Assembly (NCBI GenBank): GCA_003134785.1
Contig: PLCN01000015.1
Coordinates: forward strand, 62,001 to 126,000
Origin: Spartobacteria bacterium
GTDB lineage: Bacteria; Verrucomicrobiota; Verrucomicrobiia; Chthoniobacterales; UBA10450
DNA: 64,000 nucleotides
Direction: 5' to 3'
The notes under the pieces: generated by a model
Databases searched by the model: none
Told to the model about the DNA's origin: nothing
The model's input: the letters and a program-made list of their open reading frames with translations, nothing else
Program-made: the position numbers and the translations under genes
In this document: in pieces, positions 41,507-49,437 of the stretch
How the letters are laid out: every line of letters begins with the position of its first letter
How positions within the stretch are numbered: position 1 is the stretch's first letter

Positions 41507-42760
41507 TCAAAGTCCGAGGATTTTTCGCAGGTTTTTCGCTGAATCGAAGGTTTCCACCGCGCAATCGCGAGCCTGCTTTGAAAGTCGCGGCCAATCCGTG
41601 AGAATTTCTTTTGCCGCCGCCTCCGCTTCCTCGAGACCGCGCACAAAGCGAAACCCGCTTTCGCGCGGCAAATATTTTCCCGCGCCGGTATCTTCCGTAA
41701 TTACAGGCCGCCCGAGCGCGAGAAATGCCGCCGCGCGATCGCTCAACCACCCCGTGCGCCAGGCAACGTCCACGCCCTTGATCGCCGTGAATTCCGCCGT
41801 CGCGCCCGCGATGTAGCGACGATAAGCGTGCGGTGTCCGCGCCACGCGATGTGGGAAAACGACGCGCCACCCCCGCCCGCGCAGTCGCGCAATTTCCGGA
41901 TCGTCGGCATTCAGATTCATGGCCAGCTCGAAACGAGCGTCAGGCACGCGGCGAGGCAGGTCGAGATATGGTTCGAACGCGAATTTTTTCGAGAGATCGG
42001 GGAACTCGCCGTCGACTTCGACGCCGCCGCCCCAATACCATTGGCCAATCGTCGTGAACCTGGGCAAACGCGGCCGCGGTTTCGGTTGCAGGAACTCCGT
42101 ATCCGCCAACGGATAGAATGTCCGCCACTGTAGGCGCCGCCCTGCCGGCGGCGAATCGATCGACGCAGCATTACCATCGCTCGTTTGCGCTTCGCACGGC
42201 GAAGCGGCGACCGCTGGGAGCGGAGGGAGCCGGCAATCGGCGGCGTGAACATTTAGACCGATCGTGCAGAACTCGTGGTGATGCGATTGCCCCATCTCCA
42301 TCTTCGTCATCCAAAAAAAGATTTCGCTCGGATCGAGATCGCAAAAAATTCGCCGATCGAAATTCAACAGAAACGGCGGATGCAGCGAGTAACTCAGATT
42401 GAGCAGCGTATTCGGGCCCGCCAAACGCTCGGTCAGTTCGCGTCGCAACATCCCGATGCAACGCATCGCATCGAGTTGGTGCATGTCATTCGCGGCTGTT
42501 TGATAAAGCAAACAATAGCGTCCCCCGAGCCCATGCTCGCGCAGTTGCCGCTGAAACTTTTGGATGCGCGCCTCATCCTCATGCGGGTTGTTGGTCGCAG
42601 GGAGCAATTCCAGCCAGACCGCGTCGAGCCCTAGCCGGCGCAAGCCCAGCATCCATTGCAACGGCACCGAAAAATTGCCGCCGCCTTCGGGATATTTCGC
42701 CGCGAATCCGCAGCCGAGAAAAATCGTCACCGGCCAAGCATCGTCGGTCCCCGACTCCAC
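41507..42760 (-). CDS. Glycosyltransferase, GT-B type, paralogue of 1542-2714
   Basis: 417 residues, GTG start. N-terminal half: VTIFLGCGFAAKYPEGGGNFSVPLQWMLGLRRLGLDAVWLELLP, with a nucleotide-binding-like GCG and a following helix. The C-terminal half GWRVVFPHRVA, TAIKGVDVAWRTGWLSDRAAAFLALGRPVITEDTGAGKYL aligns with the gene at 1542. An insert around residues 185-215 (CRLPPLPAVAASPCEAQTS) is low-complexity. Donor and acceptor unknown. It stands alone, so its context says little. Confidence 0.72.
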   Translation of the reverse strand: MESGTDDAWPVTIFLGCGFAAKYPEGGGNFSVPLQWMLGLRRLGLDAVWLELLPATNNPHEDEARIQKFQRQLREHGLGGRYCLLYQTAANDMHQLDAMRCIGMLRRELTERLAGPNTLLNLSYSLHPPFLLNFDRRIFCDLDPSEIFFWMTKMEMGQSHHHEFCTIGLNVHAADCRLPPLPAVAASPCEAQTSDGNAASIDSPPAGRRLQWRTFYPLADTEFLQPKPRPRLPRFTTIGQWYWGGGVEVDGEFPDLSKKFAFEPYLDLPRRVPDARFELAMNLNADDPEIARLRGRGWRVVFPHRVARTPHAYRRYIAGATAEFTAIKGVDVAWRTGWLSDRAAAFLALGRPVITEDTGAGKYLPRESGFRFVRGLEEAEAAAKEILTDWPRLSKQARDCAVETFDSAKNLRKILGL

Positions 42761-42824
42761 TCAAGCCGGTCGCGACCACGGCATTTGACGGCCCCAGCAT
42801 CATCCGCTAATTAGCAACCGCCAA

Positions 42825-42898
42825 GCACCCGTAGCTCAACTGGATAGAGCATCTGACTACGGATCAGAAGGTTTGAAGTTCGAATCTTCACGGGTGCG
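42825..42898 (+). tRNA. tRNA-Arg (anticodon ACG)
   Basis: A 74-base cloverleaf without CCA. Acceptor GCACCCG pairs with CGGGTGC, discriminator G. D-arm GCTC/GAGC. Anticodon stem TCTGA/TCAGA with loop CTACGGA, anticodon ACG at 42859-42861. T-arm TGAAG/CTTCA with loop TTCGAAT. A34 should be edited to inosine by TadA to read CGU, CGC and CGA. Confidence 0.96.
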
Positions 42899-42999
42899 CG
42901 TCTATGACAGCGCGGCTGATCGCATGGCGTCATGCCTCGCCTTCTCATCGATGGGCCTTCTTTCTTGCAAACAAGACAATCTTTGCCGTATGAACAAAT

Positions 43000-43215
43000 A
43001 TGGCTGAGGCAAAAACGGACCAGAACCCAGTTGGGAAGGGCGGGGCCGGCAAAGAAAAGGGCGAGGGCGACCGCGCTCAGGTATCAGGGCGGGGAGGGCA
43101 ATTAATCTACACTTGCCCTCAATGCGGAGCGCAAAACTACGTCGATCCCAATTGGACGTGGTTCACGTGCTGGCGGTGCGAGTTCAAGAAGCCCATGTCG
43201 CTGCCGGACAGTTGA
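43000..43215 (+). CDS. Small zinc-ribbon protein
   Basis: 71 residues. A lysine/glycine-rich, low-complexity N-terminus is followed by one zinc ribbon: CPQCGAQNYVDPNWTWFTCWRCEFKKP, with two CxxC pairs 17 residues apart. Such small ribbons bind nucleic acid or proteins. It lies directly downstream of tRNA-Arg and about 180 bases before the ECF sigma factor start. No more specific family is recognised. Confidence 0.7.
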   Translation: MAEAKTDQNPVGKGGAGKEKGEGDRAQVSGRGGQLIYTCPQCGAQNYVDPNWTWFTCWRCEFKKPMSLPDS

Positions 43216-43392
43216 GAGCGTCTTCCGTCGCTGCGCGAACGGCCTGACGGCGACTCAGGTCCAAGGTTGCGGACATTGGTTCGTTTCACTGATTTGTTTG
43301 CGACGCCCTTCGGCGATCCCAATATCGGCGAGCACTCGTCTGGCCTAAAACTGTTGACGCCCAAGACGGGGAACTTATCCTCCTGTGTTTTC

Positions 43393-44076
43393 ATGGCGCA
43401 ACCGCAAGCCACACCCACTCACGAGCAGGATCTGAACTTCGTTCAGCGCGTTTTGACTGTAAACGGCGCGGCCGCCGCCGAATTGCGCAGCCGATATCAT
43501 GGCCGAATCGTGGCCGTTCTTTGCGCCAGAGGAGCGAATCCAACCGAAGCGGAAGATTTGGTGGCCGATCTGTGGTCGGACTGTTTCGCGGCACCGCCGG
43601 ACCGCAAGACTTTGCTCGGCAAATACCAGGGCCGCTGCGCGCTCGAATCGTGGCTGCTCACGGTGGCGACGCACCGGTTGGTTGATCTTAAACGGCGACA
43701 GACCTTCCGCGTCGATGTTCCTCCCTCGGAACGGGGTTCGGACGATTTTTTCGATCGAAGGCCGCACCCGGAATCGGTTGCGAGCGAAGCGCGCCTGCTA
43801 AAATTATTGCGCGAGGCAATTCGGAACGCATTCGCCAAGAGAGATTCCGAATCGGTGCTGATGCTAAAGCTCGTTCATCTTCATCAATTGACGCAGCGCG
43901 AGATCGCTCGGATGTGGGGCTGGCACGAATCGAAGGTCAGCCGCGCCCTCGAAGTCGCGCGCCAGAATATTGCGCGGGATATTTTGTCAGAGCTAAAGCG
44001 AATAGACCCTTGGCTCGAACTTCGCTGGGAGGATTTCCTCGAGCTTTGCGCCGGGTCGGCCGATGCACTTTTCTAG
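43393..44076 (+). CDS. ECF-type RNA polymerase sigma factor
   Basis: 227 residues from the ATG at 43393 (MAQPQATPTHEQDLNFVQRV). Region 2: ELRSRYHGRIVAVLCARGANPTEAEDLVADLWSDCFA and YQGRCALESWLLTVATHRLVDLKRR. Region 4: LMLKLVHLHQLTQREIARMWGWHESKVSRALEVARQNI, a clear helix-turn-helix. Divergent from standard ECF groups, with the DLVADLW form common in Planctomycetes and Verrucomicrobia. The following genes (anti-sigma-like, GAF, subtilase) are probably its regulators or regulon. Confidence 0.83.
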   Translation: MAQPQATPTHEQDLNFVQRVLTVNGAAAAELRSRYHGRIVAVLCARGANPTEAEDLVADLWSDCFAAPPDRKTLLGKYQGRCALESWLLTVATHRLVDLKRRQTFRVDVPPSERGSDDFFDRRPHPESVASEARLLKLLREAIRNAFAKRDSESVLMLKLVHLHQLTQREIARMWGWHESKVSRALEVARQNIARDILSELKRIDPWLELRWEDFLELCAGSADALF

Positions 44077-44256
44077 CGTGAGGAAGATAATTCGCAAAAA
44101 CTCTAACCTTATGAGTCTAAGATGAGAGGTAGAAAATAACGCAGTGGCCGCTCTGGTTCTGATGGCGCCGCCCTTCGTTCATTTGCCCAAAAGCACAATG
44201 AATATCCATTTTCCTGCTCGCAAAAGAGCCACGTTCCATCAGCCCGGGTCACGCGT

Positions 44257-44490
44257 GTGAACGACGATTTCCAAATTCTGTTTGAGCTTCTGGAAGGTGG
44301 CGTCCAGGAAGTGTCCGGCCGTGCCGCGGCCACGGTATCATCGGACCTTCGCGAAAAGATTGCGAAATTTGCGGCGGGCACGTGTAATGAAGAGGAGCGT
44401 GATCAAATGAAGAAGTTATTGCGAGAACAGCCGGATCTAATTCCGGTGCTGGTGACCGAGATCCGAGCCCTCCGTCCCGCCGACGCATGA
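44257..44490 (+). CDS. Small helical protein, possible anti-sigma factor
   Basis: 77 residues, GTG start. Wholly helical and acidic. The stretch KIAKFAAGTCNEEERDQMKKLLREQPDLIPVLVTEIRAL resembles the N-terminal segment of anti-sigma factors (a G-x-x-x-EER-x-x-x-x-x-L pattern). There is no membrane helix and no zinc-binding HxxxCxxC, so any such role is inferred from size and from lying between a sigma factor and a sensor gene. Its TGA overlaps the GAF gene's ATG (ATGA). Confidence 0.55.
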   Translation: MNDDFQILFELLEGGVQEVSGRAAATVSSDLREKIAKFAAGTCNEEERDQMKKLLREQPDLIPVLVTEIRALRPADA

Positions 44491-45110
44491 TCACTGTCCG
44501 CGCCAATTTTCTTCCCGAGCAACGATTTCTGCCGCTGCGCCCGGTTCTGCAAGAGCATCTCACGAAAGTGGGCAACGCGGTCAAACCGGAAAATTTCGTC
44601 AGCATCTGCGACGAAGTGCTGCTCAAGCTTCTGAAAGACACGTTTGAACGGATCGGCGCGGACGAAGGCAGCATCTGGCTGATCGACCACGAGAAAAAGG
44701 CGCTCGTGGCCACTTATAATAGCGGGCCGAATTCCGAAAAAATCGTCGGGTTCGAACTGCCCTTGGGTGAAGGCATCATCAGTTTGGTGGTCGCGAGCGA
44801 AAACGCCTTTATCGAAAACAAGGTCTACAAGAACGCGAAGCACAACAAAGTGCTTGGTGAGAAGTTGGGAAAGACCACCTACGCCATGATCGCGGTGCCG
44901 CTTTATTTTCTCAATCAGGTCCGGGGAGTTATCTCCTGCGTTCAGCTTCTTGATGTGCTCATTAAGGAGGGACAAGCCGAACCTACCGGAGAAACGCCAC
45001 CGGGCTTCAAGCCTGCGGATCTCAACGCCGTCCAAACGGCTGCTGCCGTGGTCAGAGACTTGGTCGATTATCGACTCCTTGGAACTGCTGTAGGATGGAA
45101 CCGGCACTAG
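44487..45110 (+). CDS. GAF-domain sensor protein
   Basis: 207 residues. One GAF domain spans about 45-195: GADEGSIWLIDHEKKALVATYNSG, FELPLGEGIISLVVASENAFIENKVYKN, KTTYAMIAVPLYFLNQVRGVISCVQL. GAF domains bind cyclic nucleotides, haem or other small ligands. There is no output domain, so it must act through a partner. It is coupled at both ends: start inside the upstream small gene, last 16 bases overlapping the subtilase start. The most probable partner is therefore the subtilase or the anti-sigma-like protein. Confidence 0.82.
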   Translation: MITVRANFLPEQRFLPLRPVLQEHLTKVGNAVKPENFVSICDEVLLKLLKDTFERIGADEGSIWLIDHEKKALVATYNSGPNSEKIVGFELPLGEGIISLVVASENAFIENKVYKNAKHNKVLGEKLGKTTYAMIAVPLYFLNQVRGVISCVQLLDVLIKEGQAEPTGETPPGFKPADLNAVQTAAAVVRDLVDYRLLGTAVGWNRH

Positions 45111-45898
45111 CTACGGACTTCAGCCCTTTCAGACTGGAGGAAGCCCGTCAGGCTTTGGCCAACGGAACCGGCAAAGGTGTTCGAATTGCCGTGATCGATT
45201 CGGGGATTGAAATCGATCATCCGGAACTGGCCGGTCTCACCTTGGTGGACGACCTCCAGGTCGTCGACGCTGGCGTCCAGATCGAGGTAAAACCGGGAAA
45301 CGGCGTCGATGTTTACGGGCATGGCACAGCGGTCGCGGGCGTGATCCGTCGCATCGCGCCGGATGCAGAGATCGGAAGCATTCGTGTGCTGGGCGAGAAT
45401 CTGGGTTCGCGCACCGTCATTATTCGAGAAGGCGTCCGGCAAGCGATCGATCGCGGCTATCACATTTTGAATTGCAGCTTCGGTTGCGGCTTGGCCGAAC
45501 ACATCTTTCAATACAAAGAGTGGATCGACGAAGCGTACCTCAAAGGCATCCACATCGTCTCCGCCTGCAATAACTATGACTTCACCACGCCGGAGTGGCC
45601 CGGTTATTTTCCAAGTGTCGTAACTGTCAATATGGCGCGTTCGGATGACGATCGGGCCTTCTTCTACAAACCCGGCCACCTGGTAGAATTCGCCGCCCGC
45701 GGGGTGGACGTGAAGCTGCCTTGGAACCACCATTCAGTGAAAGAAGTTACCGGAAGCAGCTTCGCCGCGCCGATTATGAGCAGCTTGCTGGCTCGACTCG
45801 TTTCCGGAATGCCTGGCCTTCTCCCCCTGGAGGCAAAATCGCTTCTGCATCGTTTGGCCATGCCATGGCGAGCTGATGTAACGGGCCCTAACGCGTAA
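45095..45898 (+). CDS. Cytoplasmic subtilisin-like (S8) serine protease
   Basis: 267 residues with no signal peptide and no propeptide, so it should act inside the cell. The triad is complete: Asp35 in VIDSGIEIDHPE, His76 in YGHGTAVAG, Ser222 in TGSSFAAP; Asn159 or Asn160 (SACNNYD) is the likely oxyanion residue. At 267 residues it is a minimal S8 domain. Co-translation with a GAF sensor and an anti-sigma-like protein suggests regulated cleavage of a specific cytoplasmic protein rather than general digestion. Maturation of a peptide is another possibility. Confidence 0.87.
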   Translation: MEPALATDFSPFRLEEARQALANGTGKGVRIAVIDSGIEIDHPELAGLTLVDDLQVVDAGVQIEVKPGNGVDVYGHGTAVAGVIRRIAPDAEIGSIRVLGENLGSRTVIIREGVRQAIDRGYHILNCSFGCGLAEHIFQYKEWIDEAYLKGIHIVSACNNYDFTTPEWPGYFPSVVTVNMARSDDDRAFFYKPGHLVEFAARGVDVKLPWNHHSVKEVTGSSFAAPIMSSLLARLVSGMPGLLPLEAKSLLHRLAMPWRADVTGPNA

Positions 45899-45925
45899 GC
45901 CACTAGGCCTGCGAGTTCTTTCGAC

Positions 45926-47122
45926 ATGACTGCTAGCTCCGCCTTACCTTCCCGAATTCTCCCAGTCTCGATCCTGACCGGACCTTCTACTCGCGCACTC
46001 TTGCAGGACATTGTGACGAGTGATCCGGACGGTCGATTCGGTTTCCTAGCCAGTGCGAATAGTAAAGACGATGCAGGTCCCGCGAGCCAGACAATCCCGG
46101 AAGCACTGGTGTTCCAGGAGTTGGTGGAGGCGGGCGAGCAAGGCGGTTATGACCCGGCACAAGTAAGCGCTCAGATCGCAGCCTTTGCTGAGAACGCTAA
46201 GGTTGATCACCTTATCGTCGAGTGTGACTCCAGAACTCATCCGATTGCATTCGCGTCGCTCTTCTTACCACAGGCGGAAGAGCAAGGTTTGTCAGAGCTT
46301 GCCCGGCTCAGCTCCATCGTGCTGTCGATCGACTCCGAGGCTTTGCTTCACTCGCTTGTTCAAGGCAGGCACGTTCCTGGGCTCGCCTCGCCTTGCATCC
46401 TTGCCGACCAAATCGAAATCGCCAACCTGGTCGTGCTCTCGGGCGACGCTGCCGATGACGACTTCGCAATTGCCCAGGCAATTGTCTTGGCGATCAACCC
46501 GCGCGTCCGCATTGTCCCGCGGTCCTCTGAGAAAAGATTAGTGAAACTGTTGGATACCCAGATTTCATTTGATTTTGAGGCGGCGACAGAAGGCGCTGGA
46601 TGGCGGAAAGTGATCGAGGAGGAAACAGGTGCTGGTGCTAACGACAACAAGATAACGACCTTCGCCTATCGCGCGCGCCAGCCATTCCATCCCGAGAGGC
46701 TATGGAACCTACTGCAGAGTCCCCTAGCCGGTATCCTTCGCGCGAAAGGCTACTTCTGGCTTGCGACCAGGATGAATCTCGTGGGAGGGCTTAACATCGC
46801 CGGCTCTGAGTGCCATTACTCTCCCGCGGGCGAATGGTGGGCCGCGGTCGCTCACAAGGACGGCTCCGAACACCTTGAAATGCCGGACCGTTTCAAGAAG
46901 GTGTGGAAGGAACCTTTTGGCGATCGTCGCCAGGCGATTGCTTTCATTGGGATCGACGTGGATCATGCGGAGCTTTACGCACAGCTTGACGCCTGTCTTC
47001 TAAACGACTCCGAAATGACTGCAGGCAAAAGTAGCTGGCCAAGCTTGCCTGACCCGTTTCCGGCATGGTCCGCTCACACGCACGACCATGAATGTGACGA
47101 CCACGACTGTTGTCACCACTAG
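45926..47122 (+). CDS. COG0523/CobW-related protein lacking the GTPase motifs
   Basis: 398 residues. The start PVSILTGPSTRALLQDIV corresponds to the CobW/YjiA P-loop PVTVLTGFLGAGKTTLL, but GxxGAGKT is gone. The CxCC metal-binding motif and NKxD are also absent. VDHLIVECDSRTHPIAFASL still parallels LLIESTGISEP. The CobW C-terminal domain is intact (FAYRARQPFHPERLWNLL, RAKGYFWLATR, GGLNIAGSE). The tail HTHDHECDDHDCCHH binds metal. It could be a non-hydrolysing zinc or nickel buffer, or a regulator of a true COG0523 protein. It lies 27 bases after the subtilase gene. Confidence 0.75.
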   Translation: MTASSALPSRILPVSILTGPSTRALLQDIVTSDPDGRFGFLASANSKDDAGPASQTIPEALVFQELVEAGEQGGYDPAQVSAQIAAFAENAKVDHLIVECDSRTHPIAFASLFLPQAEEQGLSELARLSSIVLSIDSEALLHSLVQGRHVPGLASPCILADQIEIANLVVLSGDAADDDFAIAQAIVLAINPRVRIVPRSSEKRLVKLLDTQISFDFEAATEGAGWRKVIEEETGAGANDNKITTFAYRARQPFHPERLWNLLQSPLAGILRAKGYFWLATRMNLVGGLNIAGSECHYSPAGEWWAAVAHKDGSEHLEMPDRFKKVWKEPFGDRRQAIAFIGIDVDHAELYAQLDACLLNDSEMTAGKSSWPSLPDPFPAWSAHTHDHECDDHDCCHH

Positions 47123-47236
47123 TTCGACCAAGTCCGGTTAAGTAGCCCTATTCGGTTTCTGATCTCGCGTAGGCGAGGTCCGTCGGCGTCTGACATTCCC
47201 TGCAAAGCCTGGCCGCTCGACCGTCTTTACTCGGTC

Positions 47237-47527
47237 ATGATCCAATCCTCACCCTCGGGCTCATCTGCGTCATTTGATAATTCGAATGACGACCTGCCGG
47301 CGCTTCCTATTTGGTCGTTTGCGCTCGGGGTTCTGGCGCTCCTTACCTTCGGACTTACGTCCGTACCGGCCATCATCTGCGGACATCGGGCGCTTGCGGA
47401 AACGAGAGGGGCAAGTAGCGGATCGCTAGGACGATCCGTTGCGGTTATCGGCCTCGTTATTGGTTACGTTGGGGTGGCGCTCCTTGGAACGTGGATAGCG
47501 GTGGCGGTTAGGTATCTCTGTGCGTAA
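47237..47527 (+). CDS. DUF4190 small membrane protein
   Basis: 96 residues with the DUF4190 pattern: LPIWSFALGVLALLTFGLTSVPAIICGHRALAE...GSLGRSVAVIGLVIGYVGV. Two transmembrane helices linked by a conserved cytoplasmic loop (GHRAL). Function of the family is unknown; it is found in many soil bacteria. It converges with the operon ending at 47554, with only 26 bases between the stops. Confidence 0.85.
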   Translation: MIQSSPSGSSASFDNSNDDLPALPIWSFALGVLALLTFGLTSVPAIICGHRALAETRGASSGSLGRSVAVIGLVIGYVGVALLGTWIAVAVRYLCA

Positions 47528-47553
47528 TAACCAGCCCGGGCCAAAAAGCTCGA

Positions 47554-49425
47554 TTAGTGCCGGCCAGTGTCCTTCTCTAATTTGTCCAGGAGAATCTGAT
47601 ATCTCTTGGTCGATGGATGATCCATACCTAAGACCTCCCGAGCACCTTCCACGGCCTTGCGCGCCAAAGGCAGTGCTTCCCGAAGCTTACCGGCTCGGGC
47701 AAGGCTAAGGGCGAAATTGAAATACGAACTCAAGGTATCAGGGTGCCGGGAGCCCAGCACTTTTTCTTCCAGAGCAGTGACTGCTCGATACTCATTTTCC
47801 GCTTCGCGAAACTTTTCCTGCTTCGCCAGCACATTCGCAAGGTTGCTACGAGTCATCATTGTATCAGGATGTTCAGGACCTAGCACTTTCTCTCTTAAGG
47901 GCAGAACACGACGAAACTCAGCTTCTGCTTCGGCATATTTGTTCTCACGAGAGAGAACGGTGGCCAGATTATGGCGGCTCATCAAGACGTCGCGATGCTC
48001 CGCGCCGAGCACCTTCTCTCTAAGCGCCAGGACCTGGCGATGCTCGGCTTCCGCTTCGGCATATCTCTCTTGATCGCTTAGAGCATTCGCCAGCCCGCCC
48101 CGGCTCGTGAGTGTGGCGGGGTCCTCCGGTCCAAAGAGCTTCTCCGTGATCTTGACTACTTCGCGATATTGTCTCTCGGCTTCCGCTGGGTTGCCCAACG
48201 TTAGCTGTGCTGCCGCGAGGTTCGCGCGAGTTCGTATCGTACCAGGATTCTCCGGACCAAACAAACGAACCCGCAGATCGAGAAGCCGCTCCAATAGCTT
48301 CTCTGCCTCCTGATATTGCCCTTGATCCAGCATCAAATCCGCAATCTCCTGCTGTACCAACGCCCACTCTTTCGGATCGCGTTGAATGTCAGTTAGCTTT
48401 TCGGCTCGGCGAAAGTATCGCATGGCATCTGCATACTGGAGCCGCTCCGTCGCAGACCAGCCGGCTATCTCCAGGGCTTGCAGGACTATCTCGGGTTTGC
48501 CTGCCTTCTCGGCTTCTTCGACAGCGCTCACCGCGGCTTTCTCTGCTTCCGGATAATCCTTGGTAAAATAAGAAGCATTCGCGCGTTCGTAGCTCGTCGC
48601 ATCAGGCGCATGCCTCAGGTTCTCGGCTAGCCGCGGTAACGCCTGTCGCAGGACATTGCCGTCGATCCCCACCTTCTTGCTCAGCTCCTGATAGACCCTT
48701 TCTTGCAAGACCGCCGGATCTTCCGTCTTGGATTGCCGGACCTGAGCCTCCACTTTCGGATAATCCGTCAGCCCCTGCCGAAATTTAGCCATCTCCGTGG
48801 CCATGGCAGTCATTGCTTGCTTTGTTTCCCGCAGCTCCTGCGTAGCCTCTCGCTGGCCCCGGAGCAGCCAGAAACCCAGCGCCACACTAACCACGAGGAG
48901 GACAGCTACTCCCGCAGCCCATTGCTTGACGCCGCGGCGAAGTTTGGTCAGATCGTCCCGCAGTTTGAGCACACCTGTTTCCAACGCTTCACGGCTGGTT
49001 AACGAATGAAAGAGATGCGCGTCGGCCCGAATTCGCCGGCGGTAGGTAGCTTGCAGCTCTCGCAGCTCCTCGGGCTCAGGATCGTGAGCGTCGATGGGGA
49101 AAGCTTCGTCAATAAAAAGATACCACACCTTCTTCCCGCGCTCCCGGGCGCAGAGGGCTTCATATTGGGTATAACTCACCCGGCCATTCTTCACTTCCAT
49201 CGTTGGAGGTTCAGCGCCGTAGCATCGCCCTACGAGCTGGACGACGCCTTTGCATTGATCGATCCGTTGCCGCAACACCTCGCGTAGATCGCCGCCTTCC
49301 GTTCCGAAAATATCCTGCCAAACCGGCTCGTAACCGAGGAAGGTCAACGTGTTAGCTACGAGCTGCCGGGCACTACGTAGCTCGCGACTGACCGCAGAAA
49401 TAAAAATAGGAGGACGCGGCGACAC
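47554..49425 (-). CDS. DUF4062 / TPR membrane protein
   Basis: 623 residues, GTG start. The N-terminal DUF4062 domain (PIFISAVSRELRSARQLVANTLTFLGYEPVWQDIFGTEGGDLREVLRQRIDQCKGVVQLVGRCYG) is TIR-like in pattern and typical of effector or signalling proteins. One transmembrane helix (AAGVAVLLVVSVALGFWLL, near 175) precedes a long helical part and about six kinesin-light-chain-type TPRs (for example AEAEHRQVLALREKVLGAEH). It starts 12 bases after the CHAT gene's stop, so it is the last gene of a four-gene operon. Probably links an outer TPR sensor to a cytoplasmic signalling domain. Confidence 0.83.
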   Translation of the reverse strand: MSPRPPIFISAVSRELRSARQLVANTLTFLGYEPVWQDIFGTEGGDLREVLRQRIDQCKGVVQLVGRCYGAEPPTMEVKNGRVSYTQYEALCARERGKKVWYLFIDEAFPIDAHDPEPEELRELQATYRRRIRADAHLFHSLTSREALETGVLKLRDDLTKLRRGVKQWAAGVAVLLVVSVALGFWLLRGQREATQELRETKQAMTAMATEMAKFRQGLTDYPKVEAQVRQSKTEDPAVLQERVYQELSKKVGIDGNVLRQALPRLAENLRHAPDATSYERANASYFTKDYPEAEKAAVSAVEEAEKAGKPEIVLQALEIAGWSATERLQYADAMRYFRRAEKLTDIQRDPKEWALVQQEIADLMLDQGQYQEAEKLLERLLDLRVRLFGPENPGTIRTRANLAAAQLTLGNPAEAERQYREVVKITEKLFGPEDPATLTSRGGLANALSDQERYAEAEAEHRQVLALREKVLGAEHRDVLMSRHNLATVLSRENKYAEAEAEFRRVLPLREKVLGPEHPDTMMTRSNLANVLAKQEKFREAENEYRAVTALEEKVLGSRHPDTLSSYFNFALSLARAGKLREALPLARKAVEGAREVLGMDHPSTKRYQILLDKLEKDTGRH

Positions 49426-49437
49426 TTTCGATTAAGA

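Noticed and set aside
44109-44381. 90-codon minus-strand frame before the anti-sigma-like gene
   Set aside because: Overlaps the coupled plus-strand genes and has an arginine/serine-rich composition typical of a non-coding frame.
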